This document shows, piece by piece, positions 8,413 to 15,992 of a stretch of 59,421 bases of DNA. Under the pieces are notes generated by a model. The model was given only the letters and a program-made list of their open reading frames with translations, was not told the origin of the DNA and made no database searches. Position 1 is the first letter of the stretch. Each line of letters begins with the position of its first letter. The translations under genes were made by a program, and so were the position numbers. Origin of the DNA: Bacteroidales bacterium UBA4230 (GTDB taxonomy: Bacteria > Bacteroidota > Bacteroidia > Bacteroidales > UBA932); contig DGXO01000060.1 of the NCBI GenBank assembly GCA_002395605.1, positions 1-59,421 of the forward strand, read 5' to 3'.

Positions 8413-9243
8413 ATGACTTACGTTGAGACTATATACGCCGCAACTGATTTTGTGCGCAAAAAACTTCTGCCCCGCGGGCTCGCTCCATCGGACGGAATCA
8501 TCCTCGGAAGCGGGCTCGGGAAACTTGCCAACGAAATAGAAAACCCCATTGAGATACCCTACGGCACCATTCCGGGGTTCCCGGTATCTACGGCCATCGG
8601 CCATAAAGGGAGCTTTATCGTAGGCACCCTGGCCGGGAAAACCGTCATTGCCATGCAGGGCCGAATCCACTACTACGAGGGCTACGGCACCCAGGCGGCC
8701 ACCCTTCCGGTCCGCGTGATGATACTCCTTGGAATCAAGCGCCTCTTTGTGTCAAACGCCGCAGGAGGCACCAATCCCGCTTTCCACGTGGGAGACCTCA
8801 TGATCATCCGTGACCACATCAACCTCATACCCAACCCGCTGATCGGTCCCAACCTGGACGATTTCGGCCCGCGATTCCCTGACATGACACGTCCCTACGA
8901 CCCTTCCCTTATACGCATGGCAGAGGAAATTGCAGCGGAAAAGGGCATCGTGCTCCAAAAAGGCGTGTATGTGGCCTGCTCAGGGCCTTCTTATGAGACC
9001 CCGGCCGAATACCGCTACTTCCGCACCATAGGCGCAGATGCCGTGGGCATGAGCACCACTCCGGAAGTGATTGTGGCGCGTCACAGCGGCATTCCAGTAT
9101 TCGGCATGTCCGTAATCACGGACGTTGCGCATGCAACTGAAGATGAGGACTATGTCACCGACGGCGAAGCCATAGTCAAAGCCGCCGATGCCGCCGCAGA
9201 CAAAATGACGGCGCTCATTAAAGAAATGTTGCAAAAGCTGTAA
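8413..9243 (+). CDS. Purine nucleoside phosphorylase, trimeric class, paralogue 2
   Basis: This gene is a tandem duplicate of the preceding PNP: also 276 residues, most motifs identical, and only the first 30 residues strongly diverged. All phosphate- and ribose-site motifs are kept (GSGLG, GRIHYYEGY, VSNAAGGTN, GPSYETPAEYR). The purine-specificity position, Asn237 in paralogue 1, is Asp here (SVITDVA; codon 9121-9123). In human PNP the corresponding Asn-to-Asp change confers activity on adenosine, and MTA phosphorylase has Asp at this site. Paralogue 2 may therefore act on 6-aminopurine nucleosides such as adenosine or MTA. Substrate is inferred, not shown. Confidence 0.9.
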   Translation: MTYVETIYAATDFVRKKLLPRGLAPSDGIILGSGLGKLANEIENPIEIPYGTIPGFPVSTAIGHKGSFIVGTLAGKTVIAMQGRIHYYEGYGTQAATLPVRVMILLGIKRLFVSNAAGGTNPAFHVGDLMIIRDHINLIPNPLIGPNLDDFGPRFPDMTRPYDPSLIRMAEEIAAEKGIVLQKGVYVACSGPSYETPAEYRYFRTIGADAVGMSTTPEVIVARHSGIPVFGMSVITDVAHATEDEDYVTDGEAIVKAADAAADKMTALIKEMLQKL

Positions 9244-9252
9244 TATTTTTTG

Positions 9253-9260
9253 TAAATTTG
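9253..9260 (+). promoter_or_regulatory. Promoter -7 box (TAAATTTG) of the coiled-coil/zapA unit
   Basis: TAAATTTG fits TAnnTTTG and lies 16 bp before the ATG of the coiled-coil gene, directly after the PNP stop codon. It gives the coiled-coil, zapA, 6S-like RNA and rny block its own promoter. Confidence 0.65.
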
Positions 9261-9276
9261 CATGATTTAACCGGTT

Positions 9277-9546
9277 ATGCTGGAAAGTATCAGAAAAGAT
9301 ATTGAGCAACTGATTGCTCGCTATGAGGCTGTGAAGGTGGAGAATGAAAATCTCCGCCAGGAGTTACAGGCCTGCAAGGAAACCGGGAATGCCCAAAAGG
9401 CAAAGATAATGGAACTGGAAGAAGAGGTATCGTCCCTTCTCCTGTCACAAGCTTTCAACGCCGCACCCGGCTCAGATGCCAAGGCAAAATTGGATTCACT
9501 TATCAAGGAGATCGACAGATGCATCTCCGCACTGGAGGAATCGTAA
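9277..9546 (+). CDS. Small coiled-coil protein upstream of zapA
   Basis: An 89-residue acidic protein that is almost entirely heptad-like helix (ESIRKDIEQLIARYEAVKVE, then LEEEVSSLLLSQAF). It has no signal peptide or membrane segment. Its TAA overlaps the zapA ATG (TAATG), so the two are translationally coupled. Size, coiled coil and position suggest a ZapB-like or other division-associated partner of ZapA, but no specific family signature was recognised. Confidence 0.8.
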   Translation: MLESIRKDIEQLIARYEAVKVENENLRQELQACKETGNAQKAKIMELEEEVSSLLLSQAFNAAPGSDAKAKLDSLIKEIDRCISALEES

Positions 9547-9833
9547 TGGGCCAGAAGATAACACTGAAAATAGCCGGCAGAGATTATAGCCTCACCGCCC
9601 AGTCAGAAGAGCAGGAAGCAACTCTCCGCCGTGCAGCGGATGCAATAAACAGCCGTCTGGATGCCTATACGCTCAGTCATCCCGGCAAAACGGCACTTGA
9701 ACTAATGTCCCTTGTAGCGCTCAACGAAACCCTGTTCCGCATGAGTGTCCAAAAAGAGATAGATGAGCTCAAGTCCTCCGAATCACAGCTTGCGCAGGAT
9801 CTTACGCGCTACCTCCAAGACACAGAGCATTAG
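9546..9833 (+). CDS. zapA: Cell division protein ZapA
   Basis: ZapA promotes bundling of FtsZ protofilaments. The start at 9546 (MGQKITLKIAGRDYSL) overlaps the preceding stop codon, giving 95 residues. The beta-hairpin N-terminus and EEATLRRAADAINSRLDAY region are typical, followed by a long helix (LVALNETLFRMSVQKEIDEL) that makes the dimeric coiled coil. An upstream in-frame ATG at 9519 lies inside the coiled-coil gene and is unlikely. The gene is followed immediately by a probable 6S RNA, a neighbourhood also known from other phyla. Confidence 0.9.
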   Translation: MGQKITLKIAGRDYSLTAQSEEQEATLRRAADAINSRLDAYTLSHPGKTALELMSLVALNETLFRMSVQKEIDELKSSESQLAQDLTRYLQDTEH

Positions 9834-9990
9834 CCGCCGGAATCGATGGCTGAAATCAACACGTTCGAATGAACCGGGTGTACTCAGGCCGTGGATGGCG
9901 AGCCCTCCCCGTGAGAGGGATACCAGAATCGGCCGGGCCCCAAATCTTACTTAGATAAGATTTTCTGACTGGATACGGCGGCTTTTTTTT
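9833..9990 (+). ncRNA. ssrS: Probable 6S RNA (ssrS) between zapA and rny
   Basis: The gap between zapA and rny holds a structured, non-coding stretch. Its ends pair (GCCGCCG at 9833-9839 with CGGCGGC at 9976-9982) and the 3' arm is followed by eight T residues, giving a transcript end at about 9990. Inside is a long hairpin: GGCCG (9887-9891) pairs with CGGCC (9930-9934), then an internal bubble of about 11 nt on each side, then CCCTC (9903-9907) with GAGGG (9915-9919). A second hairpin is AAATCTTA/TAAGATTT (9942-9963). A long rod with a central bubble is the 6S architecture, and ssrS is adjacent to zapA in many bacteria. Assignment rests on structure and synteny; the precise 5' end is uncertain. 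Confidence 0.65.
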
Positions 9991-10013
9991 GCACATAACA
10001 CACAACAATATAT

Positions 10014-11534
10014 ATGGACATCATATCTTTAGTAATCGGATTTGTAGCCGGGGCGGCAATAGCCTTGGCGGCATACATAATCGTGAGGCGCTCCATCCTC
10101 AAGGGGAAAAAGGAAGAAATCCTTGAGAAAGCGGAGATAGAGGCCGAAAAAATCAAAAACGAACGCATCCTTCAGGCAAAGGAGAAGTATCTCTCCCTCA
10201 AAAGCGAACACGAGAAAATGGTCAACGAGGCCAACTCCAAAATCCGTGACGCCGAAAACCGCGTGAGGCAGAAGGAGAACACCCTGAACCAGAAAACCTC
10301 TGAAGCAGACCGCAAAAACCGTGAACTGGATGCCCAGAAAGCTGCCCTTAAGGCCCGGGAGGACGAATACGACCGTCTCCGTGACCAGGCAATCCACCAG
10401 ATAGAGGAAGTTGCCGGCATGACAGCGCAGGAGGCCAAAACCCAGCTCATGGAGCAGATGAAGGCCGAAGCCCGCACAGAGGCCCAGGCTTACATCAACG
10501 ACTGCATAGACGAGGCCCGCCTCAACGCTGCAAAGGAAGCCAAGCGCATTGTCATCAACACCATCCAGCGCACCGCAACGGAAACCGCCATTGAAAACGC
10601 CGTCACCACGTTCCCCATTGAAAACGACGAAATCAAGGGCCGCATCATCGGCCGTGAAGGCCGAAACATCCGCGCCCTGGAGGCCGCTACGGGAGTTGAG
10701 ATTGTGGTAGACGACACCCCGGACGCAATCCTTCTCAGCGCCTTTGACCCCGTTCGCAGGGAGGTTGCCCGCCTTGCGCTCCACCAGCTTGTTGTAGACG
10801 GCCGAATCCACCCCGCCCGCATCGAGGAAGTTGTCACAAAGGTCTCAAAGCAGCTTGAAGAAGAGATCCTTGAAACCGGCAAGCGCACCTGCATAGACCT
10901 TGGCATCCACGGTCTTTCCATGGAACTTGTCCGTCTTATCGGCCGAATGAAATACCGTTCATCCTACGGCCAGAACCTCCTCCAGCACTCCAGGGAAGTT
11001 GCAAATATCTGCGCCATACTGGCCTCAGAGCTCGGCCTCAATCCCAAGATTGCAAAGAGGGCCGGCCTGCTCCACGATATCGGCAAAGTCTCAGATGAAG
11101 ACCCGGACCTCCCTCACGCCCTCCTTGGCATGAAACTGGCTGAACAATACAAGGAAAAGCCGGAAATCTGCAACGCCATTGGCGCTCACCACGAGGAAAC
11201 CGAAATGACCTCCCTCTATGCACCTCTGGTGCTGGTTGGAGACGCCATTTCCGGTGCACGTCCCGGTGCACGCCGTGAGGTCATCGAGAGCTACATCAAG
11301 AGGCTCCGCGGAATGGAGAACCTTGCCGGCTCATATCCCGGTGTCACCAAGGCCTACGCCATCCAGGCCGGCCGCGAACTCCGCGTGATCGTTGGCGCAG
11401 AGCAGGTCTCTGACCACGACGCCGAAGTCCTCTCCGGAGAAATCGCCAAGAAGATCCAGGACGAAATGACCTATCCCGGCCAGGTTAAGATCACGGTTAT
11501 CCGTGAAACAAGGTCGGTTGCTTACGCAAAATAA
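10014..11534 (+). CDS. rny: Ribonuclease Y
   Basis: RNase Y is a membrane-anchored endoribonuclease that initiates mRNA decay. The 506-residue protein has an N-terminal transmembrane helix (about 4-24, LVIGFVAGAAIALAAYIIV) and a long coiled coil (about 30-190). A KH domain with GRIIGREGRNIRALE (about 205-225) and an HD domain with the metal motif LLHDIGKV (about 352) and HHEE (about 388) follow. The length is standard. It follows the 6S-like RNA and ends before a strong bidirectional terminator. Confidence 0.96.
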   Translation: MDIISLVIGFVAGAAIALAAYIIVRRSILKGKKEEILEKAEIEAEKIKNERILQAKEKYLSLKSEHEKMVNEANSKIRDAENRVRQKENTLNQKTSEADRKNRELDAQKAALKAREDEYDRLRDQAIHQIEEVAGMTAQEAKTQLMEQMKAEARTEAQAYINDCIDEARLNAAKEAKRIVINTIQRTATETAIENAVTTFPIENDEIKGRIIGREGRNIRALEAATGVEIVVDDTPDAILLSAFDPVRREVARLALHQLVVDGRIHPARIEEVVTKVSKQLEEEILETGKRTCIDLGIHGLSMELVRLIGRMKYRSSYGQNLLQHSREVANICAILASELGLNPKIAKRAGLLHDIGKVSDEDPDLPHALLGMKLAEQYKEKPEICNAIGAHHEETEMTSLYAPLVLVGDAISGARPGARREVIESYIKRLRGMENLAGSYPGVTKAYAIQAGRELRVIVGAEQVSDHDAEVLSGEIAKKIQDEMTYPGQVKITVIRETRSVAYAK

Positions 11535-11553
11535 TCCCAGCGGGCTCTCCGCC

Positions 11554-11659
11554 CGTGGAGATAATCCGCTAAGTATCAATCGTTTACATAAAAGAGGGTG
11601 CTTTAAAATCAGCACCCTCTTTTACATAAACAGCTACTAATCAGCAACTTACCTCCACG
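11554..11659. repeat. Symmetric intergenic repeat copy 1 with central bidirectional terminator
   Basis: This is a mirror-symmetric element centred at 11606/11607. The core is a perfect 12-bp stem, AAAGAGGGTGCT (11591-11602) and AGCACCCTCTTT (11611-11622), which serves as terminator in both directions for the convergent rny and 5'-nucleotidase genes. The outer arms CGTGGAG (11554-11560) and CTCCACG (11653-11659) are exactly equidistant from the centre. The sequence between core and outer arm is itself an imperfect inverted repeat (right arm inward: GTAAGTTGCTGATTAGTAG). The nucleotidase stop codon lies inside the right arm. Confidence 0.85.
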
Positions 11660-13400
11660 CTCCAAACAGGAGCTTCATGTCACGGTCAATCGCAGGAGCG
11701 GCAATGGATTCCGGAACAAACTTCCAGGAGCCTATGACAGAGGTGTCGCCTGTCTCTTCAGGGTCTATGGAACCGTTCTCCTTGAGGTAGTCGTACAGGA
11801 GGGTGCGGATTTCCGGGTAACGTGCCACCACACGCTCATCTATACGGTCTGTATCTATGCCGATTTCAGGAAGGAGGTTGCCGCCGCCACTTGCACGGTA
11901 AGAGGTCATTGCAACATTATAAGTGCGCGAAAGGTCAAAGGCGCTGCCGTCGGCCATGGAACTTACACTAATGCGTGAGCCGCGGGGCTTAGTGACGTCC
12001 ACGGTGTAGTTGATGCCAGCTGCAGAGTCAAAGTTGTACTGGGCATTTACAAATGACCAGCCTTTTTGCATGGTGCGTGGATTGTCTTTCTCCACAATGT
12101 TAAGCACATGGTCCGATGCTTTAGAGGCCGTAACAATCCAGCGGTCGTAGGATGCCTCCAGGTAACGTACAATTTCGTCACCGGTCATGGTGAGCACATA
12201 CAACTGATTCTCAAACGGATAGATGGTGAAAAGGTCGTTGAAAATGAGAATACCGGACTTTACCGTGCCATTATATGTGAGGGGCGCCGCTATTGAAATC
12301 TCCGCGGGCTCCTGACCAATTGAAAGGTAGTGGATAAGGTTTATGTAATCCGACATCCCGGCATAGGCATGCCTTGTGACAAGGTCGGAATTGAGGATTC
12401 CAACTTCCTGAAGCGTAAAAGCGCGAACAGCCTCAAAGTCCTTTTGGAAATGAGCACGCATCTCAGGGTCTGCTTTTGCGGCATCTACGGGAATGAGGTC
12501 GGTCTCAAAAGACTTTGACGCTATAGTGCCGTCTTTGACCGTAATATGCATTTTACCGTGAGCCACATAGCGGCTGTGGCTGCCGGAATTTAGGAGTGCG
12601 CAGGTGTCGCGGGTTTCCACATAAGGCCTGTGGTCGTGGCCGCAGATGAGCCAGTCCACACCCTTTACCAGGTTGAAAGCATCCAGGGCTTCGGCCTCGA
12701 GGATGGTTCCGTCTCCCTGGCCGCAGGCAGAGTGCATTGCCGCCACCATTACGTCCGGGTGCTCTTTGGCGCGTACATAATCAACATCATTCTGGATACG
12801 GGAAGCAATTGACTCAAAGTGCATTCCGCTCCAAAGTTCCTCCGAGAGCCAGGCCTTGATGTTGGCGTTGTTGTAGCCGATGATGGCAATCCTGAGGCCG
12901 GCCTTTTTGACCATCTTATACGCGGGAAAATAGGATTTTCCGTTGTCATTGCGGATGGCATTGGCAGCCATGAAGGGGGCGCCGGCCTTGACAAGGCCCT
13001 TTTGAACGCGGTCGTACACGGGATGGCCGGTTTCAATGTCGTGGTTGCCCATAGCAATGGCGTCGTACTTCATGTACTCGATAAGGCGCGGGAAAAGGTG
13101 GGGCGTTTCAGTGTCAATGTAGTTGTAGTAGTACGCCGCATTGTCTCCCTGAAGGCAGTCCCCTGCGTCTACAAGAAGGACGTTGTCCATGCCGTCGGCC
13201 TTGCGGACGCTGTCTATGTAGTAGTTCATGGCAAAGAGGGATTTCTTTACGCCACCTCCTACATAGGTAGAGTCGAACCACGTGCTATGGACGTCGTTGG
13301 TGGAAAGGACGGTAAGGGTGTATTCCCCGTCTTTGAGACTGCGCTGGCAGGAGAGCAGCGCAAATAACAGGACAGGAATAAAGAAACTTTTAATTCTCAT
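11649..13400 (-). CDS. Lipoprotein 5'-nucleotidase / metallophosphoesterase (UshA family)
   Basis: A 583-residue exported enzyme that hydrolyses nucleotides or related phosphoesters. The signal peptide ends in a lipobox (FALLSC, Cys18). The metallophosphatase domain shows LSTNDVHS (metal Asp-x-His), DAGDCLQG, GNHDIETG and a CGHDHRPY motif. It is followed by a 5'-nucleotidase C-terminal domain (about 320-530) with SGILIFNDLFTIYPFEN and YRASGGGNLLPEIG, the substrate-binding part. The arrangement and length are normal. It ends inside the right arm of repeat copy 1. Confidence 0.92.
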   Translation of the reverse strand: MRIKSFFIPVLLFALLSCQRSLKDGEYTLTVLSTNDVHSTWFDSTYVGGGVKKSLFAMNYYIDSVRKADGMDNVLLVDAGDCLQGDNAAYYYNYIDTETPHLFPRLIEYMKYDAIAMGNHDIETGHPVYDRVQKGLVKAGAPFMAANAIRNDNGKSYFPAYKMVKKAGLRIAIIGYNNANIKAWLSEELWSGMHFESIASRIQNDVDYVRAKEHPDVMVAAMHSACGQGDGTILEAEALDAFNLVKGVDWLICGHDHRPYVETRDTCALLNSGSHSRYVAHGKMHITVKDGTIASKSFETDLIPVDAAKADPEMRAHFQKDFEAVRAFTLQEVGILNSDLVTRHAYAGMSDYINLIHYLSIGQEPAEISIAAPLTYNGTVKSGILIFNDLFTIYPFENQLYVLTMTGDEIVRYLEASYDRWIVTASKASDHVLNIVEKDNPRTMQKGWSFVNAQYNFDSAAGINYTVDVTKPRGSRISVSSMADGSAFDLSRTYNVAMTSYRASGGGNLLPEIGIDTDRIDERVVARYPEIRTLLYDYLKENGSIDPEETGDTSVIGSWKFVPESIAAPAIDRDMKLLFGAWR

Positions 13401-13412
13401 ATGTTTGGCGCG

Positions 13413-14735
13413 TTATCTTCTGAATCTTGACATCTGCTGCATGAGGGAACCGGTAACGGCGCCCTTCATGAGTTTGCGGGTGCCCTCGAACTGCTTGAGG
13501 AGTTTGTTAACCTCAGGGAGGGAGGTGCCGGAGCCGTCCGCGATCCTCTTGCGGCGGGAGCCGTTTATGGCTTCCGGATGCTCACGCTCATAGGGTGTCA
13601 TGGAAAGAATGATGGCCTCCGTGGCCTTGAAGGCGTCGTCCGGGATATCCACATCCTTGAGGGCTTTGTCCATACCGGGGATCATGCCTGCAAGGTCCTT
13701 GATGTTACCCATCTTCTTTACCTGCTGAATCTGCTGGTAGAAATCCCACAGGGTGAACTGGTCCTTGGCCAGCTTTTTCTTGAGGGCCCTGGCTTCTTTT
13801 TCATCGAACTGCTCCTGGGCTTTTTCCACCAGGGAAACCACATCTCCCATGCCCAGGATACGGTCTGCGATACGCTGGGGATGGAAAACGTCCAGGGATT
13901 CAAGTTTTTCTCCGGAGGAGACAAACTTGATGGGCTTACCCACAACGGCCTTGATGGAAAGCGCGGCACCGCCACGGGTATCGCCGTCCATCTTGGTGAG
14001 CACGACGCCATCGAAGTCCAGGCGGTCGTTGAAGGCCTTTGCGGTTTCCACGGCGTCCTGGCCGGTCATGGCATCCACCACAAACAGGGTTTCGGTGGGG
14101 TTCACAGCCTTGTGCAGGGCCGATATCTCGTTCATGAGCTCCTCATCCACGGCAAGGCGGCCGGCGGTATCCACAATCACAACCGGGAAACCTTCGGCCT
14201 TGGCCTTACGGACTGCATTCTGCGCTATCTTGATGGGGTCCTTCTCCCCTTCCTCAGTGTAAACGGGAACATCAATGCCCTCTGCGAGGACCTTGAGCTG
14301 CTCTATTGCGGCGGGGCGGAAAGTGTCGCAGGCGGCAAGGAGGACCTTCATTCCCTTCTTGGATTTAAGGTGGAGGGCCAGCTTTGCGCTGAAGGTGGTT
14401 TTACCGGAACCGTTGAGACCGGCCACCAGCACCACGCCGGGGTTTCCCTTCACGTTTATCTCCTGGGCCGAAGAACCCATGAAATCCGATAGTTCGTCCC
14501 TCATGATCTTCACCATCATCTGCTGGGGCTTCACGGCGGTAAGGACACCTGTGCCGATAGCCTTGTCCTTGACACGGTTGCAGAAATCCTTGGCAACCTT
14601 GTAGCTGACGTCGGCGTCCAGAAGGGCCTTGCGGATATCCTTGACGGTTTCCGCAACGTTGATTTCAGTTATTTTTCCTTCACCTTTGAGTATCTTGAAA
14701 GATCTCTCCAGTCTCTCCTGTAAATTCTCAAACAT
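13413..14735 (-). CDS. ffh: Signal recognition particle protein Ffh (SRP54)
   Basis: Ffh binds signal sequences and 4.5S RNA and delivers ribosomes to FtsY. Taking the ATG at 14735 (MFENLQERLERSFKILKG) gives 440 residues. An in-frame TTG further upstream falls inside the -7 box and is rejected. The N domain comes first, then the G domain with GLNGSGKTTFSAKLA (P-loop, about 110), DTFRPAA, DTAGR and TKMDGDTRGGAALS. The methionine-rich M domain follows (GNIKDLAGMIPGM, then SRRKRIADGSGTS near 385). No 4.5S RNA gene was found nearby. Confidence 0.96.
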   Translation of the reverse strand: MFENLQERLERSFKILKGEGKITEINVAETVKDIRKALLDADVSYKVAKDFCNRVKDKAIGTGVLTAVKPQQMMVKIMRDELSDFMGSSAQEINVKGNPGVVLVAGLNGSGKTTFSAKLALHLKSKKGMKVLLAACDTFRPAAIEQLKVLAEGIDVPVYTEEGEKDPIKIAQNAVRKAKAEGFPVVIVDTAGRLAVDEELMNEISALHKAVNPTETLFVVDAMTGQDAVETAKAFNDRLDFDGVVLTKMDGDTRGGAALSIKAVVGKPIKFVSSGEKLESLDVFHPQRIADRILGMGDVVSLVEKAQEQFDEKEARALKKKLAKDQFTLWDFYQQIQQVKKMGNIKDLAGMIPGMDKALKDVDIPDDAFKATEAIILSMTPYEREHPEAINGSRRKRIADGSGTSLPEVNKLLKQFEGTRKLMKGAVTGSLMQQMSRFRR

Positions 14736-14753
14736 AAGCGTGTTTTTATCTTG

Positions 14754-14885
14754 CAAAGATACTAAATCTTACGTTCATAAGAAAAAAGAAACGTTTCATG
14801 TGTTGTTTTACGTCTTTCCGTGGAAACATTCTCAAAAGTTTTGCTGTTTGCATATGATGGATTACGGAAAAGCCTTATACCTTCG
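14754..14885. promoter_or_regulatory. Divergent promoters for ffh (-) and the DUF4493 lipoprotein (+)
   Basis: On the minus strand TATCTTTG (14754-14761) lies 18 bp upstream of the ffh ATG. On the plus strand TACCTTCG (14878-14885), a TTCG variant of the -7 box, lies 18 bp before the lipoprotein ATG. The rest of this 168-bp gap shows no other feature. Confidence 0.6.
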
Positions 14886-14903
14886 CAAAAACCACTTTGC
14901 ACC

Positions 14904-15992
14904 ATGAAAAAAGCACTTGAAATGATGGCGATGACCCTGCTGGCGGCGGGGCTCGCAGCATGCGACGACTTTGGAAAATTCCCTTCGGCCGACACCCACG
15001 GAGAGCTCCGATGGAGCATGGACAAGGAGTCCGTAGCCAAGGCGGGGGCGGAAATTCCGGACACCAACGACTTCCTCCTTAAAATTACGGACGGCAAGGG
15101 AGTGGTCCTCTACGAAGGCACCTACGGGGATTCTCCGTCCAAACTCACCGTCCCGGAAGGGAGTTATACCATCAGGATAGTTTCGGCCGAATTCACCACC
15201 CCGGCATTCAGCCACCCGGTTTACGGAGACGAACAGGTGGTGGTGATAATGGCCGGGGAAAGCGCCACGGTAACGCTCCGATGCTCTCTCCTTAACTGCG
15301 GTATAAGGCTCAAGACAGCCCCGGACTTTCTCACCAGTTTCCCTGACGGGGTACTTTATGTCGCACAGGGGACGGCAAAGCTCATGTACGCCTACAGGGA
15401 AAACCGGATAGCCTATTTCAGGCCTGGAGAGGTGTCGGTGGTCCTTTATGATGAAGGGAAGGAGGAGACTCTTTTCACGCGTACGCTTGAGGCAAGGCAG
15501 ATCCTCACGGTGAGCATATCGGCCCCAGGAGAACCTGGTGGAGCGGAATCGTCCATAAAGGTACAACTGGACACCTCAAAGGTATGGCTCCAGGATTCCT
15601 GGGTTATAGGCGGGGACAATTCCGGAAACGGGCAGGGAGGGTCTGTACCGGATGCCCTGTCCGTGGCCGAAGCTTTTGAGAAAACCGGCTCCAAAGATGT
15701 CTGGGTGTACGGTTACATAGTGGGCGGAGACCTCACCACCTCTTCCAGCGGGGAGGTTAAGACCTCCGGAATCACCAAGGCGACGCACCTTGCAATGGCC
15801 GACAGGTCCACTGTCAAGGACAAGGCTCAGTGCCTTGCCGTGGAACTGCCCGCCGGAAAGGTAAGGGATGCCCTCAACCTTGTAGCCCACCCTGACCTTA
15901 TAGGCACAAGGGTATACGTAAAGGGAGAGATAGTGGAAAAGTACTTCGGCACCCGGGGGCTTAAGGGGACCTCAGACTACATTATGAAATAG
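14904..15992 (+). CDS. DUF4493/DUF6359 lipoprotein
   Basis: A 362-residue surface or periplasmic lipoprotein of unknown function. The ATG at 14904 (MKKALEMMAMTLLAAGLAAC) gives a clean lipobox with Cys20; the open frame upstream lacks a promoter-compatible start. Residues about 50-215 match the Bacteroidota DUF4493 beta-sandwich (FLLKITDGKGVVLYEGTY, VPEGSYTIRI). Residues about 255-362 resemble DUF6359, an OB-fold-like domain (DVWVYGYIVGG, RVYVKGEIVEKYFG). Such proteins often accompany fimbrium-like or glycan-binding systems, but none is adjacent. Its stop abuts the cls stop without spacing. Confidence 0.85.
   Translation: MKKALEMMAMTLLAAGLAACDDFGKFPSADTHGELRWSMDKESVAKAGAEIPDTNDFLLKITDGKGVVLYEGTYGDSPSKLTVPEGSYTIRIVSAEFTTPAFSHPVYGDEQVVVIMAGESATVTLRCSLLNCGIRLKTAPDFLTSFPDGVLYVAQGTAKLMYAYRENRIAYFRPGEVSVVLYDEGKEETLFTRTLEARQILTVSISAPGEPGGAESSIKVQLDTSKVWLQDSWVIGGDNSGNGQGGSVPDALSVAEAFEKTGSKDVWVYGYIVGGDLTTSSSGEVKTSGITKATHLAMADRSTVKDKAQCLAVELPAGKVRDALNLVAHPDLIGTRVYVKGEIVEKYFGTRGLKGTSDYIMK

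Noticed and set aside
14736..14756. TTG start for Ffh seven codons upstream
   Set aside because: The TTG is part of the TATCTTTG promoter box, so it cannot be in the mRNA.
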